Of a stretch of DNA of 64,000 nt, positions 1-9,572 are shown piece after piece. Source of the DNA: Pelotomaculum isophthalicicum JI. GTDB lineage: Bacteria > Bacillota > Desulfotomaculia > Desulfotomaculales > Pelotomaculaceae. The stretch covers positions 153,840 through 217,839 of the forward strand of contig NZ_JAKOAV010000002.1 of the NCBI RefSeq assembly GCF_029478095.1, given 5' to 3'. The notes beneath the pieces are model-generated. The model worked only from the letters and a program-made list of their open reading frames with translations, ran no database searches and had not been told where the DNA came from. The first letter of the stretch is position 1, and every line of letters begins with the position of its first letter. The translations under genes were made by a program, and so were the position numbers.

Positions 1-800
1 CGCTGTACAGCGCCGGTTTGGGGTCTTTGATGTACGGCTTCTCATCCATGGGCACCTCTGCCTCAGCCAAAGTGTTCACCGCAGCCGGCCTGATTCTGCT
101 GGCCTTGTTCGTCAGGCGCCAGGCGATGGTTCGACAGCCCATGCTGAATATCAAGCTGCTCAGCGGAAACACGGCGTTCGCTTTTTCCAACCTGGCGGCC
201 TTAATCAACTACAGCGCGACTTTTGCCGTCGGTTTCCTGCTCTCCCTGTACCTCCAGGTGATTATGGGATATAACTCCCAGACAGCGGGACTGATCCTGC
301 TGTCGCAGCCGGTGCTCATGGCTCTGCTGTCTCCTTTCGCGGGAGTTCTCTCCGACCGCGTGGAACCGCGGATAGTCGCTTCCTGGGGAATGGGCCTGAC
401 CACTATCGGGCTGGCTTTATTCAGCTTCATCGGCAAGGATACGCAAACATGGTTTGTCGTGGCCAACCTCGCCCTGCTGGGCACAGGCTTCGCGCTGTTT
501 TCTTCCCCGAACAACAACGCCATCATGGGATCGGTGGAAAAGCAGTTCTACGGCATAGCTTCGTCAACCCTGGGAACCATGCGGCTCACCGGACAGGCCG
601 CCAGTATGGCGCTGGCCACTCTGATCATTGACTTGCACATCGGCGGCGTCCAGTTGAATGCCGCGGACCCCGGCTTGCTCATCAAAAGTCTCAACATATC
701 TTTCGTCATATTTGCGGTTGCCTGCTTTGGAGGAATATTCGCCTCGCTGGCCAGGGGCAACATGATCACGCCCAGGGCACAAAAGTCGCCCGCCGATTAA
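1..800 (+). CDS. DHA2-type MFS multidrug exporter, C-terminal part
   Basis: The reading frame is open from the left window edge (codons at 3-5 onward), so this is the last ~265 residues of a longer protein; the TTG at 18 is not a real start. It contains about seven hydrophobic helices with short loops and the MFS-type loop LSDRVEPR after a proline-rich helix. Loop and helix order match the second half of 14-helix EmrB/QacA-type proton antiporters, which export drugs or metabolites across the cytoplasmic membrane. Family assignment is good; the substrate cannot be told. The next gene starts about 95 bases downstream and looks separate. Confidence 0.8.
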   Translation, partial: LYSAGLGSLMYGFSSMGTSASAKVFTAAGLILLALFVRRQAMVRQPMLNIKLLSGNTAFAFSNLAALINYSATFAVGFLLSLYLQVIMGYNSQTAGLILLSQPVLMALLSPFAGVLSDRVEPRIVASWGMGLTTIGLALFSFIGKDTQTWFVVANLALLGTGFALFSSPNNNAIMGSVEKQFYGIASSTLGTMRLTGQAASMALATLIIDLHIGGVQLNAADPGLLIKSLNISFVIFAVACFGGIFASLARGNMITPRAQKSPAD

Positions 801-896
801 AGGGCGCCAAACCCTAAAATCGCTATTATCTTTCCTTTTAGGCAATAGCTGGTTACAATGATGAAAAGGTCTCTTGGACACAAGGGGGTTATTCTA

Positions 897-2799
897 TTGT
901 ATGAAATAATATCCAGCATACCGCTTTTTTCCGGTTTGGATAGAATAAACCTAGCGAAAATAATCCCCGAAATGGAAAGAAAGTCATTTGCCGCCGGTCA
1001 TATCATATTTAATCAAGGTGACCCGGGAGACTCTTTGTTCATTATAATTAACGTTAGTTAAAGTTTTCTGCACCGATGATGAAGGAAAAACACAAGAACT
1101 GGCCTCTCTGGGAACAGGAGAATGCTTCGGGGAAATTTCATTGCTGACCGGCCAGCCCCGGACGGCAAGTGTACAAGCCGCGACAGATATCGCTGTGTAT
1201 GTGTTATCTAAAACAAGCCTTTATAACTTAATGAAAAAACATCATTCCCTTTCAATTTATTTCAATGAAATATTGGCCGCGCGGCTGTCATCTACCAACG
1301 CCGGACTTAGCGGCGAAAAAAACAGGGAAACTGCAAAGGATACACTAGCAAGCGGGCAATTTCTCGCGGGGAATATAATATACAGGCGTCAGCAGCCTGC
1401 CAAACGCCTTAATAAAACAAGGATATCAATCGCCGTTGCGGGAGCGGTTATATGCGTTATTTCCACTTGCTTGTTCCTATTAAATGGTCTTAGCAAACCG
1501 CACATAATATTTATTGAGCTGCTATTAGCGGCAACTTTTTGCTGGGGGTTAAACATCCTTTCATTTCATGTTGTGTCTCTCTCCTTGCCTGTTTTAGCGG
1601 TCTTATTAGGTGTCACTACCACGGAAACAGCTTTTTCCGGTTTCTCCAATTCTTCATGGTATCTTCTGCTAGGTGTGCTTGCCATATCGGCGTCGATATC
1701 AAAAACAGGCTTATTATTCAGGCTGGCGTTGTTATTACTGAGGAAATTCCCCCCCAGCTATATCGGACAAACCCTGGCATTTGCTTTAACCGGCTTAATC
1801 CTAACGCCGGTCATCCCCTCCAATAATTGCCGCGCCGCGCTGGCCAGCCCGCTTGCCCGAAACTTAGGCAAAGCCTTGAATCTAAAAAATTACAGTCCCG
1901 GCACAGTGGGCCTGGCGATGTCCTGTTTACTAGGATTTGGCCAAATGTCTTTTATGTTTCTCAACGGCTCGTCGTCAAATCTTCTTGTATTGGGGTTGCT
2001 GCCTGGAGAGATAAGCTCACAAATAACATGGGGATACTGGTTAAAGGCGGCGCTGCCGATAGGCGCGCTATTCTTTTTATTATCTTATCTGTTTATCATC
2101 CTTTTTTACCGGCCTCAGGGAAAAATACAACTGAACCCGGCTGTTATCGAGTCGCAGATAAAGATTCTCGGGCATATCACCATGCAAGAAAAAATATCAC
2201 TAATGACTGTTGTGATAACAATACTCGCTTTTCTTACCCAGCCCTGGCACAACATCAACACCGCGTGGATAGCCATGCTCGCCTTCTTGATTCTGTGCGG
2301 GTGTTCGATAATGGACGAAAAAAGCGTGCGTTCTGATATTGACTGGAATTACCTGATCGCATTCGGCTCTTTAACCGGGCTCGGGAATATCATGTCTTCC
2401 ATTGGGTTAACCGCTGTCATCGCAGACAAGGTGGAACCCTATTTGAACATAACAGGTAATAAGATACTGCTGTTATTATTTATAACTATTGTCTTTTACC
2501 TGATTCGTTTCGCCCTGCCCGCCGCCCCCGCTCAAATAATTACCATGATTATGTTTATGCCGTTAACTTCCGTAACAGGGATTAATCCGTTCATTATCGG
2601 ATTGATTGTGATCCTGTGCAGCAATCCCTGGTTTCTTCCGCACCAAAGCACCGTATATCAAAATGTTGTTAATGGAACTGAAGGAAAATCATTTCGCCAT
2701 GAACAGGTGCTAAAGCTTGCCTTCGCTCACTTCGTAATCACTATCTTTGTAATTATTGTAACGTTTCCTTATTGGCAGAATATCGGATTGATTCGTTAA
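897..2799 (+). pseudogene. cNMP-binding domain fused to SLC13/DASS anion transporter, frameshifted
   Basis: An N-terminal cyclic-nucleotide-binding (CRP-like) domain starts with IPLFSGLDR and runs in one frame until TAA at 1059-1061. From about 1060 the domain continues in another frame (KVFCTDDEG, then GECFGEISLLTGQPRTAS, the typical phosphate-binding-cassette region) into a ~450-residue multi-spanning DASS/SLC13 permease (sodium- or proton-coupled di/tricarboxylate or sulfate family). The break lies inside one beta-roll, so this was a single ~630-residue protein. TTG at 897 is the favoured start because AAGGGGG at 882-888 sits 8 bases before it and the domain begins there; ATG at 858/861 has no such site. 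The break is a real frameshift or an assembly error; no slippery heptamer is evident. Confidence 0.75.
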
Positions 2800-4557
2800 T
2801 CAATCAAAAACCTCCGCCACAATACAGTTCCGCCCATTTAACTTCGCTTCATAAAGGGCGTTATCGGCAAGGGCGTTATCGGCCCGCGCCAGCAAATCTT
2901 TTAAAAAATCCTCCTCTATATTTATGGACTCAACCTTTATGACACTTATCAGGCCGATGCTGATAGTTACAGACAATTCCCCGATCATGGTTTTGACAGT
3001 TTGGTTCTCTAACATGGACCTGATTCTATTAGCCAAAGCTACCGCGCCATCATGATCTATATGAGGTATGTAAATAATGAATTCTTCGCCCCCGAACCTG
3101 GCCAGTATATCAGACCTGCGAAGATTTTTGTTAACGATGTCCACCACGCCCCGCAGCACATCGTCTCCGGCCAGGTGTCCGTACGTGTCGTTAATAAGCT
3201 TAAATTTATCCAAATCTAAAAGCATTAGCGAAAATGGAATACTATAACGGCGCGCGGCGGCAATTTCGTAGTCCAGTTGATTAAGTATATACCGTTTGTT
3301 ATAACAACCGGTCAACGCATCTGTAATCGACATCTGTTCAAGTTTCCTGTTCGCTTTATAAAGCTTTGACTGAAATTGCAGCAACTCTTCATTTTGCAGT
3401 TTTAATGTCTCATTATTTTCGTTGATTTTTTCGATCAACCCGCGCAATTCGGTTACGTCGTTTAAGGTAATGCTCCGGCCCAATAAATTTTTTTTATGGT
3501 CAAACACAGGTGAAATGTTCATGGCAACATGGCGCGGTTGTTCTTGATTGATAATTATTTCCGTTTGAAGGATTTTTGATTTGTCACCGCCATATTCCTC
3601 CAGAAACTCTCCGTCAAACTCAATTCCTGAAGCTGGATAGAATTCCCCAACATTAAAAACATGACCCGGTTGAAGGTTGATCAATCTGCCCGCGCTTTTG
3701 TTGATATCGAGAACAACTTCGTTTTTGTCAATGATGACCATGCCTGTGGCCATGCTATCAATTACTTCACGCTGGGCGATGCTTACAATTTTAAACAAGT
3801 CGTACTTCTGTATGGCCACTACGAAGCATATAGCTAAAATAATGAGGCCGGAAGAAGTCAAGCCGGGCACGACAACGGTCTCTGGCAGAATAAAGGCATT
3901 TAGCAGCACGTCAGTGATTGACAACGCAAGAAAAGATACAACTCCCCAGATGCAGAGCATCAACTGCTTTTTCTTATTCTTTTCGGAGACAGTCGCCAAT
4001 TCATATATCATTAGCGCACCACCCACGATAAAGTAAATTATTATTGAGAATACAAACAGCCAAAAAAAAGGCCCGTAAGTACGCGTCGCCCATCCGTTTA
4101 AGGATGGTTTGGCGAACAGAAAATGCCACGGGTTGGTTATAACCAGCAAGGAGCAAAAGACAGCAGGCACAGCCCACAGGTACAGGTACGCTTTCTTTAC
4201 ATTCTTGATTTTTCCAGTTAAAACTAAAGCGAATATATGCCACCCGAAGCCGAGAAAGCAAAGACTAACAAAAGCCGCGCTCAGGAACACCCATTGCAGT
4301 TGCTGATCAGGGGTTACATTAATAAGAAAATTGCAGAACGGCCACATGCCAAGCAAATAATGAAAAACTAAATAAGCTTTATAGAGAACTGTTATGTCAT
4401 TTACTACAAGAACATACATAAATAGCGCCACCAGGATAACAAAAACATAAAAATCCACCACGCATATCCACTCCTTGAATAACCGGAGACTTGCCAGTAT
4501 TTCATGAAATTTCGCCAGCAAGAATATAATTCCTGCAAATCCAACATTTTTTCGCAT
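2800..4557 (-). CDS. Membrane diguanylate cyclase (7TM-PAS-GGDEF)
   Basis: This 585-residue protein should make c-di-GMP from two GTP at the membrane. About 270 N-terminal residues form seven to eight hydrophobic helices like the 7TM sensor of some histidine kinases; a PAS domain follows (about 285-395), then a coiled linker and a GGDEF domain (430-585). The active-site signature is GGEEF near residue 490, a functional variant, and RRSD five residues upstream is an intact RxxD inhibitory site, so product feedback is likely. Oddity: near the C-terminus ADNAL is repeated (ADNALADNALYEAK), caused by a tandem 15-bp duplication at about 2856-2883. It converges with the transporter pseudogene upstream. 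Confidence 0.9.
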   Translation of the reverse strand: MRKNVGFAGIIFLLAKFHEILASLRLFKEWICVVDFYVFVILVALFMYVLVVNDITVLYKAYLVFHYLLGMWPFCNFLINVTPDQQLQWVFLSAAFVSLCFLGFGWHIFALVLTGKIKNVKKAYLYLWAVPAVFCSLLVITNPWHFLFAKPSLNGWATRTYGPFFWLFVFSIIIYFIVGGALMIYELATVSEKNKKKQLMLCIWGVVSFLALSITDVLLNAFILPETVVVPGLTSSGLIILAICFVVAIQKYDLFKIVSIAQREVIDSMATGMVIIDKNEVVLDINKSAGRLINLQPGHVFNVGEFYPASGIEFDGEFLEEYGGDKSKILQTEIIINQEQPRHVAMNISPVFDHKKNLLGRSITLNDVTELRGLIEKINENNETLKLQNEELLQFQSKLYKANRKLEQMSITDALTGCYNKRYILNQLDYEIAAARRYSIPFSLMLLDLDKFKLINDTYGHLAGDDVLRGVVDIVNKNLRRSDILARFGGEEFIIYIPHIDHDGAVALANRIRSMLENQTVKTMIGELSVTISIGLISVIKVESINIEEDFLKDLLARADNALADNALYEAKLNGRNCIVAEVFD

Positions 4558-4708
4558 GGCGCCAAAAGTACATTAATATAAACATGCGATCTTCAGCATC
4601 GACCGGTACGAATTAATAAATAATTTTCAAGCAGCCCGTTCTAATGACACTATTTGCAAGCACTAAGCATAAAATTTAAATAACACCTAAAAAGGAGGGT
4701 CGTACTAA

Positions 4709-4906
4709 GTGGTCAAAGAGACTATGGCGGCTGTGGAAGCGATGAAGGAAACAATGGGTGTGCTCGATTGTTCAAAAGGCGGATCAAAGTGCTCTGCTCC
4801 AAATTTTGTTTTTTTCATTTTCAAAGACGCCAAGTGTGTGAACATCTTTAACGGAGCTTGCGAAACATGGGATCCCGGCGATTGCGCGGATAATGAATGC
4901 GACTAG
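4709..4906 (+). CDS. Small Cys-containing protein A, 65 aa (unknown)
   Basis: GTG start with a strong AAAGGAGGG site at 4691-4699. The protein has a short helical N-terminus (VKETMAAVEAMKETMG), then a Cys-rich tail with six Cys. Its tail FKDAKCVNIFNGACETWDPG is nearly repeated in the 117-residue protein encoded 200 bases downstream, so the two are paralogues and the match supports both as real genes. It has no signal peptide or recognised domain. A hairpin with T-tract follows, so it is its own transcript. It could be a small secreted, structural or modified peptide; no function is claimed. Confidence 0.65.
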   Translation: MVKETMAAVEAMKETMGVLDCSKGGSKCSAPNFVFFIFKDAKCVNIFNGACETWDPGDCADNECD

Positions 4907-4936
4907 TAATAAAAATTTGATACTATTTATCAACTA

Positions 4937-4961
4937 TTGCCGGTTTAACCGGCAATTTTTT
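4937..4961 (+). terminator. Rho-independent terminator after small protein A
   Basis: Perfect stem TTGCCGG/CCGGCAA with a short TTTAA loop, followed by a run of T. Confidence 0.85.
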
Positions 4962-5111
4962 ACTAAAACATTCTCCTTCTTTATGCATACTTTGTTAAAC
5001 TTTACAATATCTTTTTAATAATATTGATAAAAGCGATTGTCATCCTGCCGGCCAGGACTTGTAACTTTTGTTGACGCGTTATTATTAATAATAACTAGAA
5101 GGAGGAAATAA

Positions 5112-5465
5112 ATGATTAAGGACATAGCTGAGGCCATGGACATAATAAAGGATACAATCGATGGGCTAAACCAGGAAAGCATGAAGGCAATAGTTACTGA
5201 AATCAAAGAAATTATGGATAAAGCAGTTGACAAACTAAATAATAACAGTATAGCAGCAGCAAGTGAACCCAAAAAAAACAACATGCAAATTATATTTAGT
5301 GAGATCAATGATATTATTAAGGAATCTGTCGATAAACTGAATAAAGAGTTCGAAGGTAAAAATATCAATTGTTGTTGTCCGTTTATTATTTGTTTCCTGC
5401 TAAAAGATGCTGAGTGTGTAAATATCTATAACGGAGCTTGCGAAACATGGGCTCCTGGCAATTAA
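5112..5465 (+). CDS. Small Cys-containing protein B, 117 aa (unknown)
   Basis: ATG preceded by AGAAGGAGGAAATAA. Two amphipathic helical repeats rich in Lys/Glu/Ile (IKDTIDGLNQ, IMDKAVDKLNN, IIKESVDKLNK) make a coiled-coil-like N-terminus. The tail carries CCCPF and LKDAECVNIYNGACETWAPG, the same module that ends protein A. The lead-in of protein A (VKETMAAVEAMKET) also resembles its start (IKDIAEAMDIIKDT). No terminator lies between this gene and the propeller gene 56 bases downstream, so the two are probably cotranscribed. Function unknown. Confidence 0.65.
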   Translation: MIKDIAEAMDIIKDTIDGLNQESMKAIVTEIKEIMDKAVDKLNNNSIAAASEPKKNNMQIIFSEINDIIKESVDKLNKEFEGKNINCCCPFIICFLLKDAECVNIYNGACETWAPGN

Positions 5466-5521
5466 CCGTATTCACACTTTTGCCGGCTTCACGATATCAA
5501 ATGTTTTAGGGGGATTTATTG

Positions 5522-6787
5522 ATGGATGTTTCGACTGGCTGTATCATCTCCTCGCAGAGTAATTTTTTACTGAGCCATCAGATGCTCCGGGACGCGACAG
5601 GCAAGCTATGGCTTTTCTATCTGGCTCCGGACGCTTTTTTAAATTGCGGAACATCTGAAAACGAAGGAAAGACCTGGTCCAATCCCTCAGAACTAACTGA
5701 TGAAGTCTCCGGCCCTTTTACCGCGGTTACAGACCAAAACAATCATATTCATCTTTGCGCCGTCAGGAGATTAAATGAACTTACATACATGCAATGGGAC
5801 GGCCTTAATTGGTCAAGAAATATCCTACCTATGGATAACCTCAGGGGGCAGCCCTTTTTCCCCATTGCGCATATTGACCGGTGGGGTGTTGTACATATTG
5901 TCTGTGGATTCAGAAGCAATCCCGATGAATGGTCTGTTGTACACTATCTAATCGATGCGCGTAAGAACCTTTTGATAAAGACACATTATGATGTACCCTG
6001 CGCTTTGGATATTCTCCTGGATATCAGCACCAAAGACGCAGGTCCCAAGAAATACGTTTCTTTTTTGGCAGGCGCGCTAGACAGCGATACACAAGGCAAC
6101 CTTCACCTTGTTCACCGCTATTTTGACGGCAGGTATTTTCAGCTTTACTATAACTTTTTTAATTCCGGCAGCAGCCAGTGGGGGCCGCCTGTTCCTCTAA
6201 TTGACGCTGATTGCAACTGCGGTATACCTTCTATGTTCATTGACCCGCAAGACAACATTCATCTCCTGTGGTCTTCTTTCAGCGCAGGCAAATTCAGGTT
6301 AAACTATAGGCGAAAATCGGGCGATTGGCAGCAACAAGTGATATTATCGGAAAAAAGCACGGCAATCGAATCTCCGCTCCTGCTTCATGTAAGAGAAGAA
6401 GTTGCGGCTTGCTGGCACGAAAACGGCAAAATACTTTACCACACGCTAAATAATTTTTCTGATGAAATTAGCCCAACCCCCTGGATTTGTCCTGATGATA
6501 CCGCGGCAATAAAGGTAAACAGCAACACATGGTCTTCCGGCTCTAAGACGACTATACCGCTAACATTGGCCAGGAAGGAAAACGGTCATCATATAATTCA
6601 TTTTGATACTGCCAACCTGACGGATGATATCCCCAATTCTCACGCAAAACAAGATTCAGATAATATAGTGGATGGTTTTTTTTACCTAAAAGACAGCAAT
6701 TTACCTGGAATTCAACAGAAACAGCACGCCCAGCCAGCTGATAATCCGCAAAATGACGGTAAAATAATTACGTGGAAGAATTTATAA
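5522..6787 (+). CDS. Propeller-like repeat protein (BNR/sialidase-like fold), unknown function
   Basis: ATG at 5522 follows TTAGGGGGA with 7-8 base spacing; the TTG three bases earlier is less likely. The 421-residue product has recurring blade-like units with the pattern 'DxxNxIHL...W/Y...W' (for example QNNHIHLCAV, DTQGNLHLVHRY, DPQDNIHLLWSS) and an Asp-box-like start (SENEGKTWSNPSE). This is what six-bladed BNR or similar beta-propellers show. No signal peptide is seen, and no catalytic set for sialidase is evident, so binding rather than hydrolysis is more likely. It sits directly behind the small Cys protein B, suggesting a joint role. A terminator follows. Confidence 0.6.
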   Translation: MDVSTGCIISSQSNFLLSHQMLRDATGKLWLFYLAPDAFLNCGTSENEGKTWSNPSELTDEVSGPFTAVTDQNNHIHLCAVRRLNELTYMQWDGLNWSRNILPMDNLRGQPFFPIAHIDRWGVVHIVCGFRSNPDEWSVVHYLIDARKNLLIKTHYDVPCALDILLDISTKDAGPKKYVSFLAGALDSDTQGNLHLVHRYFDGRYFQLYYNFFNSGSSQWGPPVPLIDADCNCGIPSMFIDPQDNIHLLWSSFSAGKFRLNYRRKSGDWQQQVILSEKSTAIESPLLLHVREEVAACWHENGKILYHTLNNFSDEISPTPWICPDDTAAIKVNSNTWSSGSKTTIPLTLARKENGHHIIHFDTANLTDDIPNSHAKQDSDNIVDGFFYLKDSNLPGIQQKQHAQPADNPQNDGKIITWKNL

Positions 6788-6813
6788 TAATAACTATTTG
6801 AGCCGTAAACAAA

Positions 6814-6837
6814 GAGCAGGCGGAAATCGCCTGCTTT
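6814..6837. terminator. Rho-independent terminator, between convergent genes
   Basis: Stem GCAGGCG/CGCCTGC with loop GAAAT and flanking A and T runs; it can serve both the propeller gene (+) and the chemoreceptor (-). Confidence 0.8.
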
Positions 6838-6879
6838 AAAATTGCTGTTAGCCTCCCCCGGGTATACAACGCGAAAATG

Positions 6880-8736
6880 CTATATTTTAAACTTGCCTAC
6901 TATAGCGTCCAGTTCTTCAGACAGTTTGGACAAGGATTCGGCTGACGCTGAAACCTCTTCCATAGCGGCCGTTTGTTCTTGTGTCGCGGCAGCCACATTC
7001 TGCACACCCGCCGACACCTCTTCCGTAGCGGCCGCTACACTTTGAATCTCCTCCGTCAGACTTTGCACGGAACTGATAATATTTTTAAAACCATCCCCTA
7101 CTTCCTGAATAACTATTGTGCCCGCTTCAACGTCCCTGCCGCCTTTAGCCATGCTCTCAACCGCTCTCTGTGATTCAGCCTGGATGGCGTTCACCAAGTT
7201 GCCAATTTCCTTCGTGGCGTTAGCGGATTCTTCGGCCAGCTTCCTTACTTCTTCAGCCACGACGGCAAATCCCAGCCCTTGTTCCCCTGCCCGGGCTGCT
7301 TCTATAGCAGCATTCAGAGCCAGTAAGTTGGTCTGGTCGGCTATGTTAGTAATTAGTCCGACAATTTGGTTAATCTCTTGAGATTTTTTGCTCAGTTCAT
7401 TAATGGTAACAGCAACCTGTTCTGCCGATCCGGCGATACTTTGCATCTGTCCAATCAACTTGGCTATTCCCCGATCCCCCTCACCGGCGAACTTGGCGGC
7501 AGTCTCGGAAGCTTGCGCCACAGTCTGCGTGTTTGATGAAACCCGGTCAACCGTGGCGGCGATTTGACCCATGGTGACCGCGGTTTCACCGGCTCCGGCC
7601 GCGGTTTGCTGGGCACTCGAAGTCAGTTGCTGGGATGTCCCGGCCACCTGTATCGAGGCGCTTTTTACATCCAACATAATCGCCCTCAGGTTGGCCAGGA
7701 ATTGGTTAACAGCCTTGGCCAAGTCGCCCGTCTCATCATTGCTTCGCACCTTGATTTCCTGGGTAAGATCGCCGCCCTTTTCCGCCAGCATATTGAATTC
7801 ATCTTTTAACACCAGGATGGGTTTGACAATCTGATTGGACAGGACAACCGCGACGGCTCCCGCGATAAACAAAACAACCAAGGTCAGAATAATCGAAATA
7901 ACAGCCAGGGATCTCAAAGCGGCCGAAAGTTCCGCAACAGGGCTCGTCAGTACGAGAGACCACTTGCTTCCCGCCACCGGAGCATATGCGATGAACTTAT
8001 CCACACCCTCAAAGACGTAGCGGGTAACGCCGCTTTCCCCTTTAACCATCTTTTGCGCGGCTGACGTCAAATTCGAATCAAGGCTGCTGTCCTTTAACAG
8101 GTTTAATTTCATAACCATATTTTTATCAGGATGGGCGATGCACAGGCCATCCCCCTGAATCATATAGGCGTAGCCCGTCTTGCCAACCTTGATCGTAGAT
8201 AATTCACTAATAATCTCGTCTATCGGCTGTGTGCCCAATAAAAGCCCTGTGACTTGGTTGTCCCTCTTCAGCGGCGCGGCCACCGCGACAACAAGATGTC
8301 CGGTCACTCTGGAAACAATCGGGTCGGAGACTACCGCCTGCCCGGTGCCCATCACTTGCTTAAAGTAATCCCTGTCACTGATACTGCCTGTGCTGCCATC
8401 TGTTGAATAGTAATCGCCCTTGCCGTCGACCATAAGTAAGGACTCATAGTCATTAAAGCGTTTTTGCTCAGTAGTTAAGTAAGATAGGATTGCATCACGA
8501 TTCCCGGTGGCGATAATTGGTGAATTGGCCAAAGTATTAATTTCAGTTCTGTGTTCGTCAAGCCACAAGCTGACTTCAGTGGCGCAAGGTTTAGCCAAGG
8601 AAGTAAGATCGAGCTCAAAGTTGCTGATCAGAACCTGCTGCGCCTTTTTATAGCTAAAATAAGACAATGTTCCCAGGGCCACCACCAAGATGACTATGAT
8701 TGTCGCCATAAACTTGAACTTAATACTCCTCCCCAT
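6880..8736 (-). CDS. Methyl-accepting chemotaxis protein (dCache-HAMP-MCP signal)
   Basis: A 618-residue transmembrane chemoreceptor: an N-terminal membrane helix (about 10-30), a large extracytoplasmic dCache-type ligand domain (about 35-275, including [16 protein letters not shown]), a second membrane helix (about 280-305), HAMP, and a long coiled signalling domain. The CheA/CheW-binding hairpin tip is intact ([20 protein letters not shown] followed by [10 protein letters not shown]). dCache domains usually bind small organic acids, amino acids or similar; the ligand is not predictable. It is a monocistronic gene ending at a terminator; no che genes are nearby. Confidence 0.95.
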   Translation of the reverse strand: MGRSIKFKFMATIIVILVVALGTLSYFSYKKAQQVLISNFELDLTSLAKPCATEVSLWLDEHRTEINTLANSPIIATGNRDAILSYLTTEQKRFNDYESLLMVDGKGDYYSTDGSTGSISDRDYFKQVMGTGQAVVSDPIVSRVTGHLVVAVAAPLKRDNQVTGLLLGTQPIDEIISELSTIKVGKTGYAYMIQGDGLCIAHPDKNMVMKLNLLKDSSLDSNLTSAAQKMVKGESGVTRYVFEGVDKFIAYAPVAGSKWSLVLTSPVAELSAALRSLAVISIILTLVVLFIAGAVAVVLSNQIVKPILVLKDEFNMLAEKGGDLTQEIKVRSNDETGDLAKAVNQFLANLRAIMLDVKSASIQVAGTSQQLTSSAQQTAAGAGETAVTMGQIAATVDRVSSNTQTVAQASETAAKFAGEGDRGIAKLIGQMQSIAGSAEQVAVTINELSKKSQEINQIVGLITNIADQTNLLALNAAIEAARAGEQGLGFAVVAEEVRKLAEESANATKEIGNLVNAIQAESQRAVESMAKGGRDVEAGTIVIQEVGDGFKNIISSVQSLTEEIQSVAAATEEVSAGVQNVAAATQEQTAAMEEVSASAESLSKLSEELDAIVGKFKI

Positions 8737-8905
8737 TTCTGATTACCTCCCTCTTTTTATAAAAAAACCCCCATTATCCCTGATTAATATAAATCCAAAT
8801 AACCATTCAGAGATATAGGGGTATTCCTGATTTTATTCCTCGTATTCTCTTATTTATATTTATAACTACTTATTTCGACAATATGGCAATTATTTACTAT
8901 CAGCC

Positions 8906-9553
8906 TTAAATCGTGGTCAAACCTTCCCGGATAGCGTACTTTATGAGCCCCGCCATACTTTGTATGCCCAGCTTGTTCATTATATTTCTCCGGTGAGTAT
9001 CGACAGTCTTCTCGCTCACGTGGAGGACGGCGGCTATTTGGACTGTATTTCTACCTTCGGCCAAAAGCTGGAGCACTTAGCGCTCCCTGGCTGTTAGGAT
9101 GGAAAAAACAGAAACCCTTTTTTCATGCAGGCTTTGCACGTAATCTGTGACGACTACACCTGTTATACTGGGGCTCAAGTAATATTTACCCGCGATAATT
9201 GTATTCACCGCGCCGGCCAGCTCCTCGAAGGCGCAGTCCTTGAGCAGGTATCCCGAAGCGCCGGCGCTTAACATCTCCGACACAAATCTTTTATCTGAAT
9301 GCATCGATAAAGCGATGACTTTTGTATTCGGGCTTTCTTCCTTGATCTTGCGGGTGGCTTCGATGCCGTTTAAGTCAGGCATCGCGACATCCATAATAAC
9401 AACATCGGGCGACAGTTCCCGCGCCAACCGCACTGCCGTGCGGCCTTCCGCGGCTTCAGCGATTACTTTCATCCCAGGTGTTTCCTTAAGTAAGGAGCGG
9501 AGGCCGTCACGGACGATCTTATGGTCGTCAACAAGAATTAAGCTAATACTCAA
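8906..9553 (-). pseudogene. NarL/LuxR-type response regulator with in-frame stop before the HTH
   Basis: The receiver domain is complete (LVDDHKIVRDG, phospho-acceptor Asp in VVIMDVAMPD, Lys in YLLKD). The frame then meets TAA at 9077-9079, at the place where this family has LTARE(R)E-V, and goes on in the same frame for 56 codons encoding a full LuxR-type HTH (LQLLAEGRNTVQIAAVLHVS, then KTVDTHRRNIMNKLG) to TAA at 8906-8908. A GAA-to-TAA nonsense change is the simplest reading. Translation would yield a 158-residue receiver without DNA-binding domain. It sits 19 bases behind its kinase. UAA excludes selenocysteine; a sequencing error is also possible. Confidence 0.85.
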
Positions 9554-9572
9554 ATGTATCCCCCCAACAACC

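Noticed and set aside
1050..1065. Programmed frameshift in the cNMP/SLC13 gene
   Set aside because: No slippery heptamer, stimulatory hairpin or internal ribosome site is apparent.
9077..9079. Selenocysteine or other recoding in the NarL-type regulator
   Set aside because: The codon is UAA, and the family has Glu here, not Cys; nonsense change or error fits better.
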